Below, piece after piece: positions 1 through 9,658 of a stretch of DNA of 64,000 nucleotides (its first letter is position 1; each line of letters starts with the position of its first letter). The translations under genes and the position numbers were made by a program. Source of the DNA: Nocardioides limicola (GTDB lineage: Bacteria; Actinomycetota; Actinomycetes; Propionibacteriales; Nocardioidaceae); NCBI RefSeq assembly GCF_016827675.1, contig NZ_JAERJA010000002.1, forward strand, positions 248,001 through 312,000, read 5' to 3'. A model generated the notes under the pieces. The model saw only the letters and a list, made by a program, of their open reading frames with translations. It had not been told where the DNA came from and did no database searches.

Positions 1-891
1 GGTGGGCGCGAAGACCAGGGTCGGGTCCAGGTTCCCCTGCACCCCCCGGTCGCCGACCTGGGCGATCGCCGAGGACAGCGGGGTGCGCCAGTCCACCCCG
101 ACCACATCCGCGCCGGCATCGGCCATCAGCGTCAGCAGATTGGAGGTGCCGACGCCGAAGTGGATCCGGGGCACGCCCAGGTCAGAGTCGAGCACCCGAG
201 CTGAGTGCGGCATCACGTGCCGGCGGTAGTCCTCGGGGGTGAGCGCGCCGGCCCAGGAGTCGAAGAGCTGGATCGCCGAGGCGCCCGCGTCGACCTGCAC
301 CTTCAGGTACGCCGAGGCGATGCCGGCGATCTTGCGCATCAGCGCATCCCAGACCTCGGGCGCGGAGAACATCAGGGCCTTGGTCTTCGCGTGCTCCTTG
401 GACGGACCGCCCTCCACCAGATAGGAGGCGACCGTGAACGGGGCGCCGGCGAAGCCGATCAACGGGGTGCCGCCCAGCTCGCTCACCAGCGCCCGCACCG
501 CCTCGGTGATGTACCCGACGTGCTCGGGGGTGAGGTCGTCGATGGCCTCGACGTCGGCCAGCGTGCGCACCGGGTTGGCCACCACCGGCCCGACTCCGGC
601 GACGATGTCGAGGTCGACGCCGACCGCCTTGAGCGGCAGCACGATGTCGGAGAAGAAGATCGCCGCGTCCACGCCGTACCGGCGCACCGGCTGCAGGGTG
701 ATCTCGGTGACCAGTGCCGGGTCCATGCAGGACTCCAGCATCCCGATCCCTTCACGGACCGCCAGATACTCCGGAAGCGACCTGCCCGCCTGACGCATGA
801 ACCACACAGGAGTGTGGTCGACGGGCTCTCCACGCAGCGCGCGCAAGAAGGTCGACTCGGCCAGTTCCGGAGCGGGGATGGGGGGCGTCAC
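1..891 (-). CDS. hemE: Uroporphyrinogen decarboxylase (3' end cut off by window edge)
   Basis: HemE converts uroporphyrinogen III to coproporphyrinogen III in haem synthesis, in the cytoplasm. The 297 visible codons carry the N-terminal [12 protein letters not shown] substrate-binding signature, the FSDIVLP segment, the [17 protein letters not shown] segment and [13 protein letters not shown]; the protein continues past base 1, so the C-terminus is missing. I place the start at GTG 891, which gives [20 protein letters not shown], the usual N-terminus. GAGGAT lies 7 nt before this GTG and could be either a Shine-Dalgarno or the -10 of a leaderless transcript. It is divergent from the DUF3000 gene with a 71-bp gap, a standard actinobacterial neighbourhood. 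Confidence 0.95.
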   Translation of the reverse strand, partial: MTPPIPAPELAESTFLRALRGEPVDHTPVWFMRQAGRSLPEYLAVREGIGMLESCMDPALVTEITLQPVRRYGVDAAIFFSDIVLPLKAVGVDLDIVAGVGPVVANPVRTLADVEAIDDLTPEHVGYITEAVRALVSELGGTPLIGFAGAPFTVASYLVEGGPSKEHAKTKALMFSAPEVWDALMRKIAGIASAYLKVQVDAGASAIQLFDSWAGALTPEDYRRHVMPHSARVLDSDLGVPRIHFGVGTSNLLTLMADAGADVVGVDWRTPLSSAIAQVGDRGVQGNLDPTLVFAPT

Positions 892-950
892 AGCCCGAAT
901 CCTCGCAGGTCAGGCGGCGTGGCGGCGAGTCGGGGAGGCAGGGTCAGGCC

Positions 951-956
951 TACTGT
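951..956 (+). promoter_or_regulatory. -10 element of a predicted leaderless promoter
   Basis: TACTGT sits 6 nt before ATG 963, so transcription should begin at or within a base of the start codon. The intervening GGAGGC could also serve as a weak Shine-Dalgarno. Confidence 0.5.
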
Positions 957-962
957 GGAGGC

Positions 963-1580
963 ATGGTGGCTCCCCAGGAGACGCACCCGGGGTCCCGTGC
1001 TGGCTCGCCTCCGCGGGTGTACGAGGATGCGGTGCGCAGTATGCGGGCGGCATCGCTGCGCCCAGAGGTGCACTGCGAGGACATGCCGGCACCGCAACGG
1101 ATCGCCCCGTTCGCGGCCGCTCTCTCCGCCGACGTCACCGTGGACGAGGAGGACCTGGGCACCGGGCGACTGATCCTGATGCACGACCCGGCCGGCAACG
1201 AGGCGTGGCAGGGCACCTTCCGTTGCGTATGCTACGTCCGCGCCGAGGTGGATCCGGAGCTGATCAACGACCCGATGCTGGCCGACGTGGGCTGGAGCTG
1301 GCTCACCGAGGCGCTCGCCGCGCACGGTGCGGCGTACGACTGCGAGGCGGGCACCGTCACCAGCGTGACCACCAAGGGGTTCGGCCAGATGGCCGAGGAC
1401 GAAGGCACCGCCCAGGTCGAGATCCGGGCATCCTGGTCGCCGCTGCCGGATGAGGACGGCGTGGTCGACATGGCCCCGCACACCGAGGCCTGGGGTGAAC
1501 TGCTCTGTACGACGGTCGGTCTGCCGCCGGTGCCCGAAGGGGTCACCGCGATACCTAGCCGCCGAGGCCAGCGGGGATGA
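963..1580 (+). CDS. DUF3000 family protein
   Basis: 205-residue cytoplasmic protein matching the actinobacterial DUF3000 family (APQRIAPFAAALSADV near residue 45 and LINDPMLADVGWSWLTEAL near 100). The family has no established biochemical role but almost always lies between hemE and the RNase D-like gene, as here. It ends with TGA inside the ATGA that starts the next gene, so the two are translationally coupled. The start is supported by the -10-like TACTGT six bases upstream. No membrane segment or signal peptide is seen. Function unknown. Confidence 0.85.
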   Translation: MVAPQETHPGSRAGSPPRVYEDAVRSMRAASLRPEVHCEDMPAPQRIAPFAAALSADVTVDEEDLGTGRLILMHDPAGNEAWQGTFRCVCYVRAEVDPELINDPMLADVGWSWLTEALAAHGAAYDCEAGTVTSVTTKGFGQMAEDEGTAQVEIRASWSPLPDEDGVVDMAPHTEAWGELLCTTVGLPPVPEGVTAIPSRRGQRG

Positions 1581-2818
1581 CCGAAGCCGAGTCGGCACCA
1601 CCTCCGCCGGAGGTGCCGTTGCTGGAGCTGCGGGATCCGCTCCCGGAGGTCACCGACTCGGCTGACGCGTTGGCCCGGGTCAGCGAACGCCTGGCGGCTG
1701 CCTCCGGGCCGGTCGCCATCGACGCCGAGCGGGCTTCGGGCTACCGCTACTCCGGACGCGCCTATCTGGTGCAACTGCGCCGCGAGGGCGCCGGCACCGC
1801 CCTGGTCGACCCGATCGCCGTGGACACCCTCGCGCCGCTGGCCGAGGCGATCGGGGACACCGAGTGGATCCTGCACGCGGCCACCCAGGACCTGCCCTGC
1901 CTGGCCGAGGTGGGGCTGCGTCCGGCATCCCTCTTCGACACCGAACTGGCGGGCCGGCTGCTCGGCTATCCCCGGGTCGGTCTCGCCGCCGAGGTGGAGG
2001 CCCTGCTGGGGAAGCGGCTGCGCAAGGAGCACTCCGCGGCGGACTGGTCCACCCGGCCGCTGCCCGAATCGTGGCTGCAGTACGCCGCGCTCGACGTCGA
2101 GGTGCTGGTCGAGTTGCGGGCGCTGCTGGTCGAGGAGCTCGAGGAGACCGGGAAGTCCGAGTGGGCGCGGCAGGAGTTCGAGCATCTGCTCAGCTTCGAG
2201 CCGACCGTTCGCGTTGAACCGTGGCGGCGCACCTCGGGGACCCACAAGGTGCGTGGTCGCCGGATGCTGGCCGCGGTGCGGACACTGTGGGAGGCCCGCG
2301 ACCGGATCGCGGCCGAGCGTGACATCACCCCGAGCAAGGTGATCCCGGACTCGGCGATCATCGCAGCAGCGTCGGCGATGCCGACGAGTCGTCGGGCCCT
2401 GCTCGGCGTCCAGGGCTTCGTCGGTCGCGGCGCCGCCCGGCACGCCGCCGACTGGCTGGAGGCGATCGAGATCGCCCGGACGCTGCCCGAGGAGGAACTG
2501 CCCTCCAGGTCCGGTGCCGGGAACGGCCCCCCGCCGCCGCGGGCATGGGCGGACAAGGACCCGGTGGCCGCACGCCGACTGGCCCACGCGAAGGAGTCGG
2601 TGACCGCACTCAGCGACGAGGTGAACACGCCGGCGGAGAACCTGTTGACCCCGGACACACTGCGGCGGGTGCTGTGGCGCCCGCCTGTCCCGCGCGACGA
2701 GTCCACGTTGGCGGGCGCCATTGCCGACCAACTCCGGGAGCACCGCGCCCGCGAGTGGCAGATCGAACTGATGGCGCCGCTGCTCACCACGGCGGTGCTG
2801 ATCGCCGAGGACGACTGA
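1577..2818 (+). CDS. RNase D-like 3'-5' exonuclease with HRDC domain
   Basis: 413-residue DEDDy-type exonuclease. The three Exo motifs are visible: AIDAERASGYRYSG (Exo I, DxE, about residue 48), HAATQDLPCL (Exo II, HxxxxD) and YAALDVEVLVEL (Exo III with the Tyr of the DEDDy subclass). An HRDC nucleic-acid-binding domain follows at about residues 220-300, then a C-terminal region of about 110 residues. The expected role is 3' trimming of structured RNAs. It overlaps the DUF3000 gene by 4 bp (ATGA). It converges on the lipoprotein gene that ends at 2875, with only 56 bp between them. Confidence 0.88.
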   Translation: MTEAESAPPPPEVPLLELRDPLPEVTDSADALARVSERLAAASGPVAIDAERASGYRYSGRAYLVQLRREGAGTALVDPIAVDTLAPLAEAIGDTEWILHAATQDLPCLAEVGLRPASLFDTELAGRLLGYPRVGLAAEVEALLGKRLRKEHSAADWSTRPLPESWLQYAALDVEVLVELRALLVEELEETGKSEWARQEFEHLLSFEPTVRVEPWRRTSGTHKVRGRRMLAAVRTLWEARDRIAAERDITPSKVIPDSAIIAAASAMPTSRRALLGVQGFVGRGAARHAADWLEAIEIARTLPEEELPSRSGAGNGPPPPRAWADKDPVAARRLAHAKESVTALSDEVNTPAENLLTPDTLRRVLWRPPVPRDESTLAGAIADQLREHRAREWQIELMAPLLTTAVLIAEDD

Positions 2819-2874
2819 GCCCACCTGCGGGCCGGGCCCTCACCACGGCCGAAGCCCGGATGACTGAGTGCTGG

Positions 2875-4278
2875 TCAGTCCCCGGAGTCTTCGTCCCCGG
2901 CGCCTTCGTCGGCCGACTCCTCGTCGGCTGACTCCTCCTCGTCGAGGAGCAGGTGGGGGGCGAGGATCTGCATCGACGCCTCCTGGATGCGGAGCGCGAC
3001 GTCCTCAAGATCCAGCAGTGGCGTCAGCAGCAACTCCACCATCAGGTCCGCGACGGCAGTGGTCAGTTCGTCCCATACGGTGATCAGCGGCGGGTGCACC
3101 ACGTCCCGCATATCCCGGATGAAGCCCTCCGGGTGGGTCGGGAACTCCCCCGGCTGCCGGAAGGCGTCTGAGCCGGAGACGGCCAGGTTGGACGGGAGGA
3201 TGTAGCCGGTCTCGCTGACCGGGGTGACCGCCTCGTCACTGATCAGGTGGGCCAGCAGGTCAGCCGCCAGCTCCGGGTCCTCGGTCTGACTGCCCAGGCA
3301 GAGTCCGGTGAGCTTGCCGACGGTGGCCCGGCGTTCGATGCTCGGCATCGGCATGATGTCGAACTCGAGGCCCTCGACCTGACGCAGCCGGGGCACCAGG
3401 TCGCGGTAGCCGGGCACCATCGCGATCCGGCCCGCCTCGAACAGCTCGACGGGGTCGCGGCGCAGGAGCTGCTTCTCGGTCGGGGTGAGGTGCGGACTCC
3501 GCAGCAGTTCCAGCGAGGCCTCCAAGGCCGCCTGGCTGGACGGCTCGGTGAACGCGAGGTGAGTGAGCGCGTCGTCGAAGAGTCGTCCGCCACCGGCGAT
3601 CAGGAAAGGGGTCAACGAGAAGAGGTCCGGGGAGACCGCGAAGCCCCGGGTGTTGCGTCGGGGACGGGTGGCGAACTCGGCAGCTGCCTCGAACTGGGCG
3701 AAGTTCCAGCGGCCGCCGGGGCGGGCCGCGTACAGCCCCCGCGCCCGCATCCGGTCGAAGTCGATGAGATTGGTGTTGTAGTACATCACCAGCGGCGAGT
3801 GCGCATAGGGCATGCACTGCAGCGCGCCAGCGCTACTGAATCCCTGCAGCCCGGCACGGTGGTAGCCGTCGCCGAACTCGACGTTCCGGTCGGCGAGGAG
3901 TCCGTCGACCCGCTGGTTGAGGTCGGCCTCGATCACCGCGCCCAGGTCCAGTCGGTCGACCAGGAAGAGATCGGGCTGCTCGCCGCTGTCCAGGAAGGCC
4001 ATCGCGGACTCCCGGTCCGGGTGCGCGATGAACTCGACCTGGACGGTCTCGGTGGCTTCGTCGTACTCGCCGAGCACGTCCCGCCAGGCCGCGAGCATCT
4101 CCTCGGGCCCGAAGAGGGAGACGGTCAGCGTGGTCGGCTCGACCGGCTCCACGGTGGGTTCGGGTGTCGGCTCGACGGTGGGCTCGGGCGCTGGGTCCCC
4201 GGTGCAGCCGACCAGCAACAGCACCAACCCCGTGGTCACCGAGACGGTGGCGGTGCGCATGCGTTCTCCGAACAACAC
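2875..4278 (-). CDS. Extracellular solute-binding lipoprotein (ABC type, orphan)
   Basis: 467-residue family-1-like solute-binding protein. It has a short signal peptide ending in the lipobox LVGC (lipidated Cys25 from the GTG start), then a Pro/Glu/Thr-rich linker (repeats of EPTVEP), then a two-lobe binding domain with the MYYNTNLIDFDRMRARGL segment typical of sugar-type binders. The C-terminus is a very acidic tail (DEESADEGAGDEDSGD). No permease or ATPase gene is adjacent, so the transport partners must be elsewhere. GTG 4278 has AGGAGAGGAG upstream; ATG 4260 (GGAG five bases upstream) is an equally good start and gives a 461-residue protein. The ligand is not predictable. Confidence 0.82.
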   Translation of the reverse strand: MLFGERMRTATVSVTTGLVLLLVGCTGDPAPEPTVEPTPEPTVEPVEPTTLTVSLFGPEEMLAAWRDVLGEYDEATETVQVEFIAHPDRESAMAFLDSGEQPDLFLVDRLDLGAVIEADLNQRVDGLLADRNVEFGDGYHRAGLQGFSSAGALQCMPYAHSPLVMYYNTNLIDFDRMRARGLYAARPGGRWNFAQFEAAAEFATRPRRNTRGFAVSPDLFSLTPFLIAGGGRLFDDALTHLAFTEPSSQAALEASLELLRSPHLTPTEKQLLRRDPVELFEAGRIAMVPGYRDLVPRLRQVEGLEFDIMPMPSIERRATVGKLTGLCLGSQTEDPELAADLLAHLISDEAVTPVSETGYILPSNLAVSGSDAFRQPGEFPTHPEGFIRDMRDVVHPPLITVWDELTTAVADLMVELLLTPLLDLEDVALRIQEASMQILAPHLLLDEEESADEESADEGAGDEDSGD

Positions 4279-4541
4279 CCGGGCTCCTCTCCTGCACTCG
4301 TCCGGGTGTCAGTGGCCCGGCCTGCGCAGGGGAGTCTACCGGCGGTATGGGTACCAACAGCCGAGCTGGCGGTGGCCACGTGGCGAGGGTCACAGGCGGC
4401 GCGAGGTTGGGCTGGGAGAGGTTGGGGCGCCGGACCGGGAGCGCCTCACGGCGCGTCGCCGCTCGTAGCGGCTCAAGTTGGGACCCGGGGCTGCCGCGGT
4501 CCGGCGCACCGGGTTGAGTGTACCCCGCCAACGGCGAAGGT

Positions 4542-5126
4542 TCAGGAGAGTGACCCGGCCAGTTCCAGGTGGCCAGCGGCCTCGAGCTGCTCGGCGACCG
4601 TCAGCAGGCGCTCCGCGCCGTCGTGTCCGGTCCTTGCTCTGCCGACCGCGACCACGTGCGCGAAGGCCGCAGCCCGGAACAGCACATCGGCGAACTCCCG
4701 CTCGGCGATGCCGCGGAGCACTTCGTCGATCATCGTCCGGACCTCGTCCGGATGCGGCGGGTCGGGCACTCCGGCAACCACCCGGGCCACGTCGGAGCGG
4801 TGTCGGCCGGCGCTGAACTCCTCGGCAGCCAGATCCGGGGCGCCGTACACCCACGAGCGGAGCACGTAGAGCCGCCACAGGCACCCGGCCAGCGACTCGG
4901 CCGGGGCACCGGACCAGAGTTCGGCGAGCGTCTCCAAACCCTCGGTCTCGGCCAGCCTCTGCAACCGCTCGGCGACGCCCGGATCGGCGGTGGCCCTGGC
5001 ACCGCGGACCAGCACGGTGGCCGCCAGGTCCGCGGCGGCGCGGGCCTGGGCCGGGTCGTGACCGCCCTCGAGGCCCTCGAAGAACTCGCTCTCGGCGCGG
5101 ATCGGGCGGTGGTGTTCCCTGGTCAC
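4542..5126 (-). CDS. Conserved hypothetical protein
   Basis: 194-residue, Ala/Glu/Arg-rich, probably all-helical soluble protein with no recognised domain. Seen: TVLVRGARATADPGVAERLQ, a Trp/Leu-rich central part (AGCLWRLYVLRSWVYG) and a C-terminal helical stretch. It starts 20 bp downstream of the hrpA stop on the same strand but has its own promoter candidate: TACGCT 6 nt before GTG 5126, with GGGGAG between, so a leaderless start is likely. In many actinobacteria a similar small gene follows the helicase gene; I do not know its function. Confidence 0.7.
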   Translation of the reverse strand: MTREHHRPIRAESEFFEGLEGGHDPAQARAAADLAATVLVRGARATADPGVAERLQRLAETEGLETLAELWSGAPAESLAGCLWRLYVLRSWVYGAPDLAAEEFSAGRHRSDVARVVAGVPDPPHPDEVRTMIDEVLRGIAEREFADVLFRAAAFAHVVAVGRARTGHDGAERLLTVAEQLEAAGHLELAGSLS

Positions 5127-5146
5127 CTCCCCAGCGTAGGTGCTGG

Positions 5147-8100
5147 TCAGAGGAGTTTGCGGATCCGTGCGTCACTGACCGGCCCCGCCGTGCCGATGTG
5201 CTGGGCCCACAGGGAGATCCGGTACTCCTCCAGCATCCACCGCACCGCACGCAGGTCCGCTCCGGGCGGGCAGCCCGGCGCCAGTGCGTCGATCCGGTGC
5301 TGCCACGCCTCCTGCAGCGGTGTCACCCGACTCATCAGCTCACGGTCCTTGGCCACCTGCTCGTCGAGACGCTCACGGCGGTGCAGCAGCGCTTTCAGGT
5401 ACGCCGGGTAGCGGCGCAGCTGCACCGGCCCGGCGTCGGCGATGAAGCCCGGCGCGAGCAGCCGCCCGAGTTGGGCGGCCATGTCGTTGCGCGCCGGCAG
5501 GGTGTGCAGGTCCGCCCGCCCGGACAGCGCCTTGTCGACCGTGCGCCAAGCGGCCAGCACCCGGAGCACGTCGCTCAGCAGCGCCCGGACCTCCGCTTCG
5601 TGGTCCCTTCTGGCAGCGGCCAGCAGGGCGGCGAACGTCGCTGGGTCACGGACCTCGTCGGCGTCGTCGACGTGCGCACCGAGCACGGCAACGGCACAGT
5701 CGGCCACCAGGTCGGCCGACGTGGCGTAGGGGGTGGCGGCGAGCGCCAGCTTGTCCGTGGTCGACAACGCGTCGAGGAGACGTGGGACGGGCACGTTGAG
5801 CTGGAGCAGCCGGCGTACCCCGAGCCGGTGCCGGGCGGTCGCCTCGTCGGCCGACCCGAAGACCTGCAGACCCACCGTCGTCCCCTCATCGACCAGGGCC
5901 GGGTGGGCGAGGACCTCGTGGCCGGCCCGGTGCTCGGTGAAGGAGACCGGGATCTCCCCGAAGGTCCAGGCGGTCGCCCCGGTGGCATTGAGCCCGGACT
6001 CGTGGGCGACGTCGGCCAGGGCGCGGGCCACCGCCGGGGCCAACGGAGCGGCGAGGGTGGCCAGGTCCTTGCCGCGGGCACGTTCCCGACCGTCCTCGTC
6101 GAGGATCCGGTAGGTGGGTCGCAGGTGACCCGGGAGGTCGTCGACCCGCCACGCCTCACGGGGCACCACGACCCCGGCCGTGGCCCGACACCAGCGCTCC
6201 AGGGCATCGAGCAGCGGCTCGGAGCCGGGCGGCACCGAGGCGAGGAACTCCCGGGCCCGGTCCGGGGCGGGCACGAAGTTGACCCGCAACGGCTTGGGCA
6301 GGTTCCGGATCAGGGCGGTCACCAACTCCTCGCGCAACCCGGGCACGTGCCAGGAGAAGTCGTCGTCACTGAGCCTGTTCAGTGAGGACAGCGGGATGTC
6401 GACGGTGACGCCGTCGTCGGCTGCGCCCGGTTCGAAGTGGTAGTTGAGGGACAGCTCCAGCCCGGGGCCGGACGTCCACACCTCGGGGTACTCCTGCGCG
6501 TCGACGTCGTCGGCGGCGTCCCGGGTGAGCATCTCCAGGTCGAAGGTGAGCAGGTCGGGGCGGTCCCGGCGGGCCTGCTTCCACCAGCCGTCGAAGTGCG
6601 CCCCCGAAACCACGTCCGCACCGACCCGGGCGTCGTAGAAGTCGAAGAGGCTGTGCTCGTCGACGACAATGCCGCGGCGTCGAGCCCGATGCTCGAGCTC
6701 CTCGGCCTCGGCGAGCAGCCGGCGGTTGGTGCGGGCGAACTGATGGCGCTCCAGTCCCTGCCACTCCCCCTGGACCAGGGCGTGCCGGATGAACATCTCC
6801 CGGGCCACGGCCGCGTCGTGCCGGGCGTAGTTGACCAGTCGGTCGGCCACCAGGGTGACCCCGAAGAGGGTGACCTTCTCGTGCGCCAGCACTGCGGCCC
6901 GCTTGGTCGACCAGTGCGGCTCGGACCAGCTCCTCTTGACCAGGTGGGCACCGAGCCGTTCTGCCCATTCGGGGTCGATGGCGGCGTTCTGTCGCCCCCA
7001 CAGCCGGGTGGTCTCGACGAGCTCGGCGCTCATCACGTACGCCGGATGCTTCTTCTTCAGCCCGCTGCCGGGGAAGATCGCGAACCTGGTGCCGCGAGCG
7101 CCGGCGTACTCGCGGGGACCGGGGCGGCGGTCCCTGCCGGGGCCGCCGGGCTGACGCTCCTCGAGCATCCCGATATGGGAGAGCAGCCCGGACAGCAGCG
7201 CCTGGTGCACCGCATCCGCATCGACACCGTCGGACTGGGGTCCGAGCCGGAGGCCCATCTCCTTGCAGACCCGACGCAGCTGGGACTCCAACTCCTGCCA
7301 CTCCCGGACCCGGAGATGGTTGAGGTACTCCCGCTTGCAGAGCCGCCGGAACGCCGAGGAGGACAACTCGCGCTGTTGCCCGCGCAGGTGCCGCCACAGG
7401 TTCAGCCAGGCCATGAAGTCCGAGGTGGGGTCGGTGAACCGCGCATGCAACTGGTCGGCCTGCGCCTGGGCGTCGGCGGGACGTTCGCGGGGGTCCTGGC
7501 TGCTCAGCGCGGCCGCGATGACCAGCACCTCGCGGAGGCAGTCGAGTTGCTCGGCCTCCAGGATCATCCGGCCCAGCCGTGGGTCGATCGGCAGTCGGGC
7601 CAGACGTCGGCCCAGTTTCGTCAGCTTCGGGCGCCCGCTGTCGCGGCCGGAACCGGCCGGCACCAGCGCGCCGAGCTCCTCCAGCAACTGCAGGCCGGCG
7701 GTCACCTGTCGCCGGTCCGGGGGCTCCACGAACGGGAATCGGGCGATGTCACCGAGGCCCAGGGAGGCCATCTGCAGGATCACCGACGCCAGGTTGGTGC
7801 GCAGGATCTCGGGGTCGGTGAACTCCGGGCGGGCGAGGAAGTCCTCCTCGTCGTAGAGCCGGATCGCGACGCCGGCGGCGACCCGGCCGCAGCGACCGGA
7901 GCGCTGGTTGGCCGAGGCCTGACTGATCGCCTCGATCGGCAGCCGCTGCACCTTGGTCCGTGCCGACCAGCGGGAGATCCGGGCCAGGCCGGTGTCGACG
8001 ACGTACCGGATGCCGGGGACGGTGAGGGAGGTCTCGGCGACGTTGGTGGCGAGCACCACCCGGCGGCCGGCGTGGGGCGCGAAGACGCGGTGTTGTTCGC

Positions 8101-8950
8101 TCGCCGACAGCCGCGAGTACAACGGCAGCACCTCGACATGGTGCGGCCGGCGGGGGTCCGCACGGTCCAGGCCGAGGGCCCCCGTGATGGCTTCGGCGGC
8201 GTCGCGGATCTCGCGCTCCCCCGGCAGGAAGACCAGGATGTCGCCGGGACCCTCGGCGGAGAGTTCCTTGACCGCATCCACGATGGCGTCGGTGCGGTCC
8301 CGGAGCACCGGCTCACCGTCGGAGTCGACGTCGTCGACCTCGCTGCGCAGCGGTCGGTAGCGGACCTCGACCGGGTAGGTGCGTCCGGACACCTCGATGA
8401 TCGGCGCCGGTGTCCCGTCGGGTTGGGCGAAGTGGGTCGCGAACCGCTCCGGGTCGATGGTCGCGGAGGTGATGATCAGCTTCAGGTCGGGGCGCCTGGG
8501 CAGCAGCTGTCTGAGGTAGCCGAGGATGAAGTCGACGTTGAGGCTCCGCTCGTGCGCCTCGTCGACGATGATCGTGTCGTAGCGGCGCAACTGCCGGTCG
8601 TGCTGGAGTTCGGCGAGCAGGATGCCGTCGGTCATCAGCTTCACCCGGCTCGCCTGCGAGGTCCGGTCGGCGAACCGGACCTGGTAGCCGACCAGGTCTC
8701 CGAGTTCGGTGCCGAGCTCGTCGGCGATCCGCTCGGCCACCGACCTGGCCGCGATCCGCCTGGGTTGGGTGTGCCCGATCCGTTTGCCGTCGACGCCGCG
8801 CCCCAGCTCCAGGCAGATCTTGGGCAGCTGGGTGGTCTTGCCCGAGCCGGTCTCGCCGGCGACGATCACGACCTGATGGTCGCGGATGGCCGCAGCGATG
8901 TCCTCACGACGGTCACTGACCGGGAGCTCGGGGGGATAGTGGATGTGCAC
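5147..8950 (-). CDS. hrpA: ATP-dependent RNA helicase HrpA (DEAH box)
   Basis: 1267 residues, the usual length for bacterial HrpA. Walker A GETGSGKTT is at residues 32-40, DEAH at 130-133 followed by ERS, SAT (ITSATIDPERF) near 160, and motif VI QRSGRCGR near 350. HA2, OB-fold and the large DUF3418 C-terminal region (LPKPLRVNFVPAPDRAREFL) follow. In E. coli and Borrelia HrpA acts on mRNA and resolves stalled ribosomes; the same cytoplasmic role is inferred here. The start is GTG 8950 (MHIHYPPELPVSDRREDI); no strong Shine-Dalgarno is seen. It lies 45 bp downstream of the tetR-type gene on the same strand, which may only be a chance pairing. Confidence 0.94.
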   Translation of the reverse strand: MHIHYPPELPVSDRREDIAAAIRDHQVVIVAGETGSGKTTQLPKICLELGRGVDGKRIGHTQPRRIAARSVAERIADELGTELGDLVGYQVRFADRTSQASRVKLMTDGILLAELQHDRQLRRYDTIIVDEAHERSLNVDFILGYLRQLLPRRPDLKLIITSATIDPERFATHFAQPDGTPAPIIEVSGRTYPVEVRYRPLRSEVDDVDSDGEPVLRDRTDAIVDAVKELSAEGPGDILVFLPGEREIRDAAEAITGALGLDRADPRRPHHVEVLPLYSRLSASEQHRVFAPHAGRRVVLATNVAETSLTVPGIRYVVDTGLARISRWSARTKVQRLPIEAISQASANQRSGRCGRVAAGVAIRLYDEEDFLARPEFTDPEILRTNLASVILQMASLGLGDIARFPFVEPPDRRQVTAGLQLLEELGALVPAGSGRDSGRPKLTKLGRRLARLPIDPRLGRMILEAEQLDCLREVLVIAAALSSQDPRERPADAQAQADQLHARFTDPTSDFMAWLNLWRHLRGQQRELSSSAFRRLCKREYLNHLRVREWQELESQLRRVCKEMGLRLGPQSDGVDADAVHQALLSGLLSHIGMLEERQPGGPGRDRRPGPREYAGARGTRFAIFPGSGLKKKHPAYVMSAELVETTRLWGRQNAAIDPEWAERLGAHLVKRSWSEPHWSTKRAAVLAHEKVTLFGVTLVADRLVNYARHDAAVAREMFIRHALVQGEWQGLERHQFARTNRRLLAEAEELEHRARRRGIVVDEHSLFDFYDARVGADVVSGAHFDGWWKQARRDRPDLLTFDLEMLTRDAADDVDAQEYPEVWTSGPGLELSLNYHFEPGAADDGVTVDIPLSSLNRLSDDDFSWHVPGLREELVTALIRNLPKPLRVNFVPAPDRAREFLASVPPGSEPLLDALERWCRATAGVVVPREAWRVDDLPGHLRPTYRILDEDGRERARGKDLATLAAPLAPAVARALADVAHESGLNATGATAWTFGEIPVSFTEHRAGHEVLAHPALVDEGTTVGLQVFGSADEATARHRLGVRRLLQLNVPVPRLLDALSTTDKLALAATPYATSADLVADCAVAVLGAHVDDADEVRDPATFAALLAAARRDHEAEVRALLSDVLRVLAAWRTVDKALSGRADLHTLPARNDMAAQLGRLLAPGFIADAGPVQLRRYPAYLKALLHRRERLDEQVAKDRELMSRVTPLQEAWQHRIDALAPGCPPGADLRAVRWMLEEYRISLWAQHIGTAGPVSDARIRKLL

Positions 8951-8995
8951 AACGGTTGCATTCTCGCTGGTGGCCCGAAACGAGCCGGACCCGGC

Positions 8996-9601
8996 TCAGG
9001 GGGCGGTGGCGAGGATGAGGCCCAGGCTGGTGGTCAGCGAGGTGAGCAGCGCGCCTCGTTCGAGGTCCCGTGGGTCCTCGATCCACTCGAGCACCACCTG
9101 CTCCACCAGCGCTGCCCAGCCGCGGGCCAGCATCCGCACGGCGGGGGTGTCCACGATCCCGAACTCGGCCAGCTCCTCGGCGGCGGCACTGGCGAAGATC
9201 CGGTCCGTGAGCTGGTTGCGGGCGTCCTCGCGGATGGCGCGCATCTGCGGGTCGGCGGCGGAGGCCCGGACGATGGAGATGTACGCCGCGTGGTTGCCCT
9301 CGACCCAGGACAGGTACTGGTCGATCGAGTGGTTGAGCTGTTCGACCGCGTCCCCCTCGCCGGTGGGACCGGTGAGCTCGACCAGCTCCTCGACGGCCCG
9401 CTGGACCACGGCGGTGTGGAACTCCCGCTTGTTGCCGAAGTAGTGATAGAGCAGCCCTCGCGAGATCCCGGCCTCCTCGGCGAGCAGGTCGATGGAGAAC
9501 TCTTCGAGCGATCGGGTGCCGAGCAGGCGCACTCCGAGCTCCAGCAACTGCTCGCGGCGATTGTCCGCGCTCAGCCGGACTCGGGTGCTCATGTGGCTCA
9601 T
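8996..9601 (-). CDS. TetR-family transcriptional repressor
   Basis: 201 residues. The N-terminal helix-turn-helix is clear (LLAEEAGISRGLLYHYFGNKREF, residues about 41-63; too long to be chance) followed by a helical ligand-binding domain. It is divergent from the Baeyer-Villiger monooxygenase gene with 63 bp between the starts, and a perfect 9-bp inverted repeat sits in that gap, so it probably represses the monooxygenase-dehydrogenase pair and itself until the substrate or a relative binds. Start M1 (9601) or M4 (9592); CATAAT on the minus strand ends 8 nt before M1. The inducer is unknown. Confidence 0.9.
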   Translation of the reverse strand: MSHMSTRVRLSADNRREQLLELGVRLLGTRSLEEFSIDLLAEEAGISRGLLYHYFGNKREFHTAVVQRAVEELVELTGPTGEGDAVEQLNHSIDQYLSWVEGNHAAYISIVRASAADPQMRAIREDARNQLTDRIFASAAAEELAEFGIVDTPAVRMLARGWAALVEQVVLEWIEDPRDLERGALLTSLTTSLGLILATAP

Positions 9602-9623
9602 CTTACTGAATTATGTTCAACAA

Positions 9624-9648
9624 GGCTATTGACGGTCGTTCAATAGCC
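9624..9648. promoter_or_regulatory. Palindromic operator for the divergent TetR repressor
   Basis: GGCTATTGA (9624-9632) and TCAATAGCC (9640-9648) form a perfect 9-bp inverted repeat with a 7-nt spacer, the geometry of TetR-family operators. It covers the -35 hexamer and most of the spacer of the monooxygenase promoter, so bound repressor would block RNA polymerase. Confidence 0.75.
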
Positions 9649-9658
9649 CCCGTACCGT
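9629..9658 (+). promoter_or_regulatory. Monooxygenase promoter, predicted leaderless
   Basis: TTGACG (9629-9634), an 18-bp spacer and TACCGT (9653-9658) precede ATG 9665 by 6 nt. The mRNA would start at the ATG. Confidence 0.6.

Noticed and set aside
6437..9646. A 1069-codon open frame opposite hrpA and the TetR gene
   Set aside because: hrpA has unmistakable helicase motifs in the opposite frame; this frame has none and crosses the TetR operator region.
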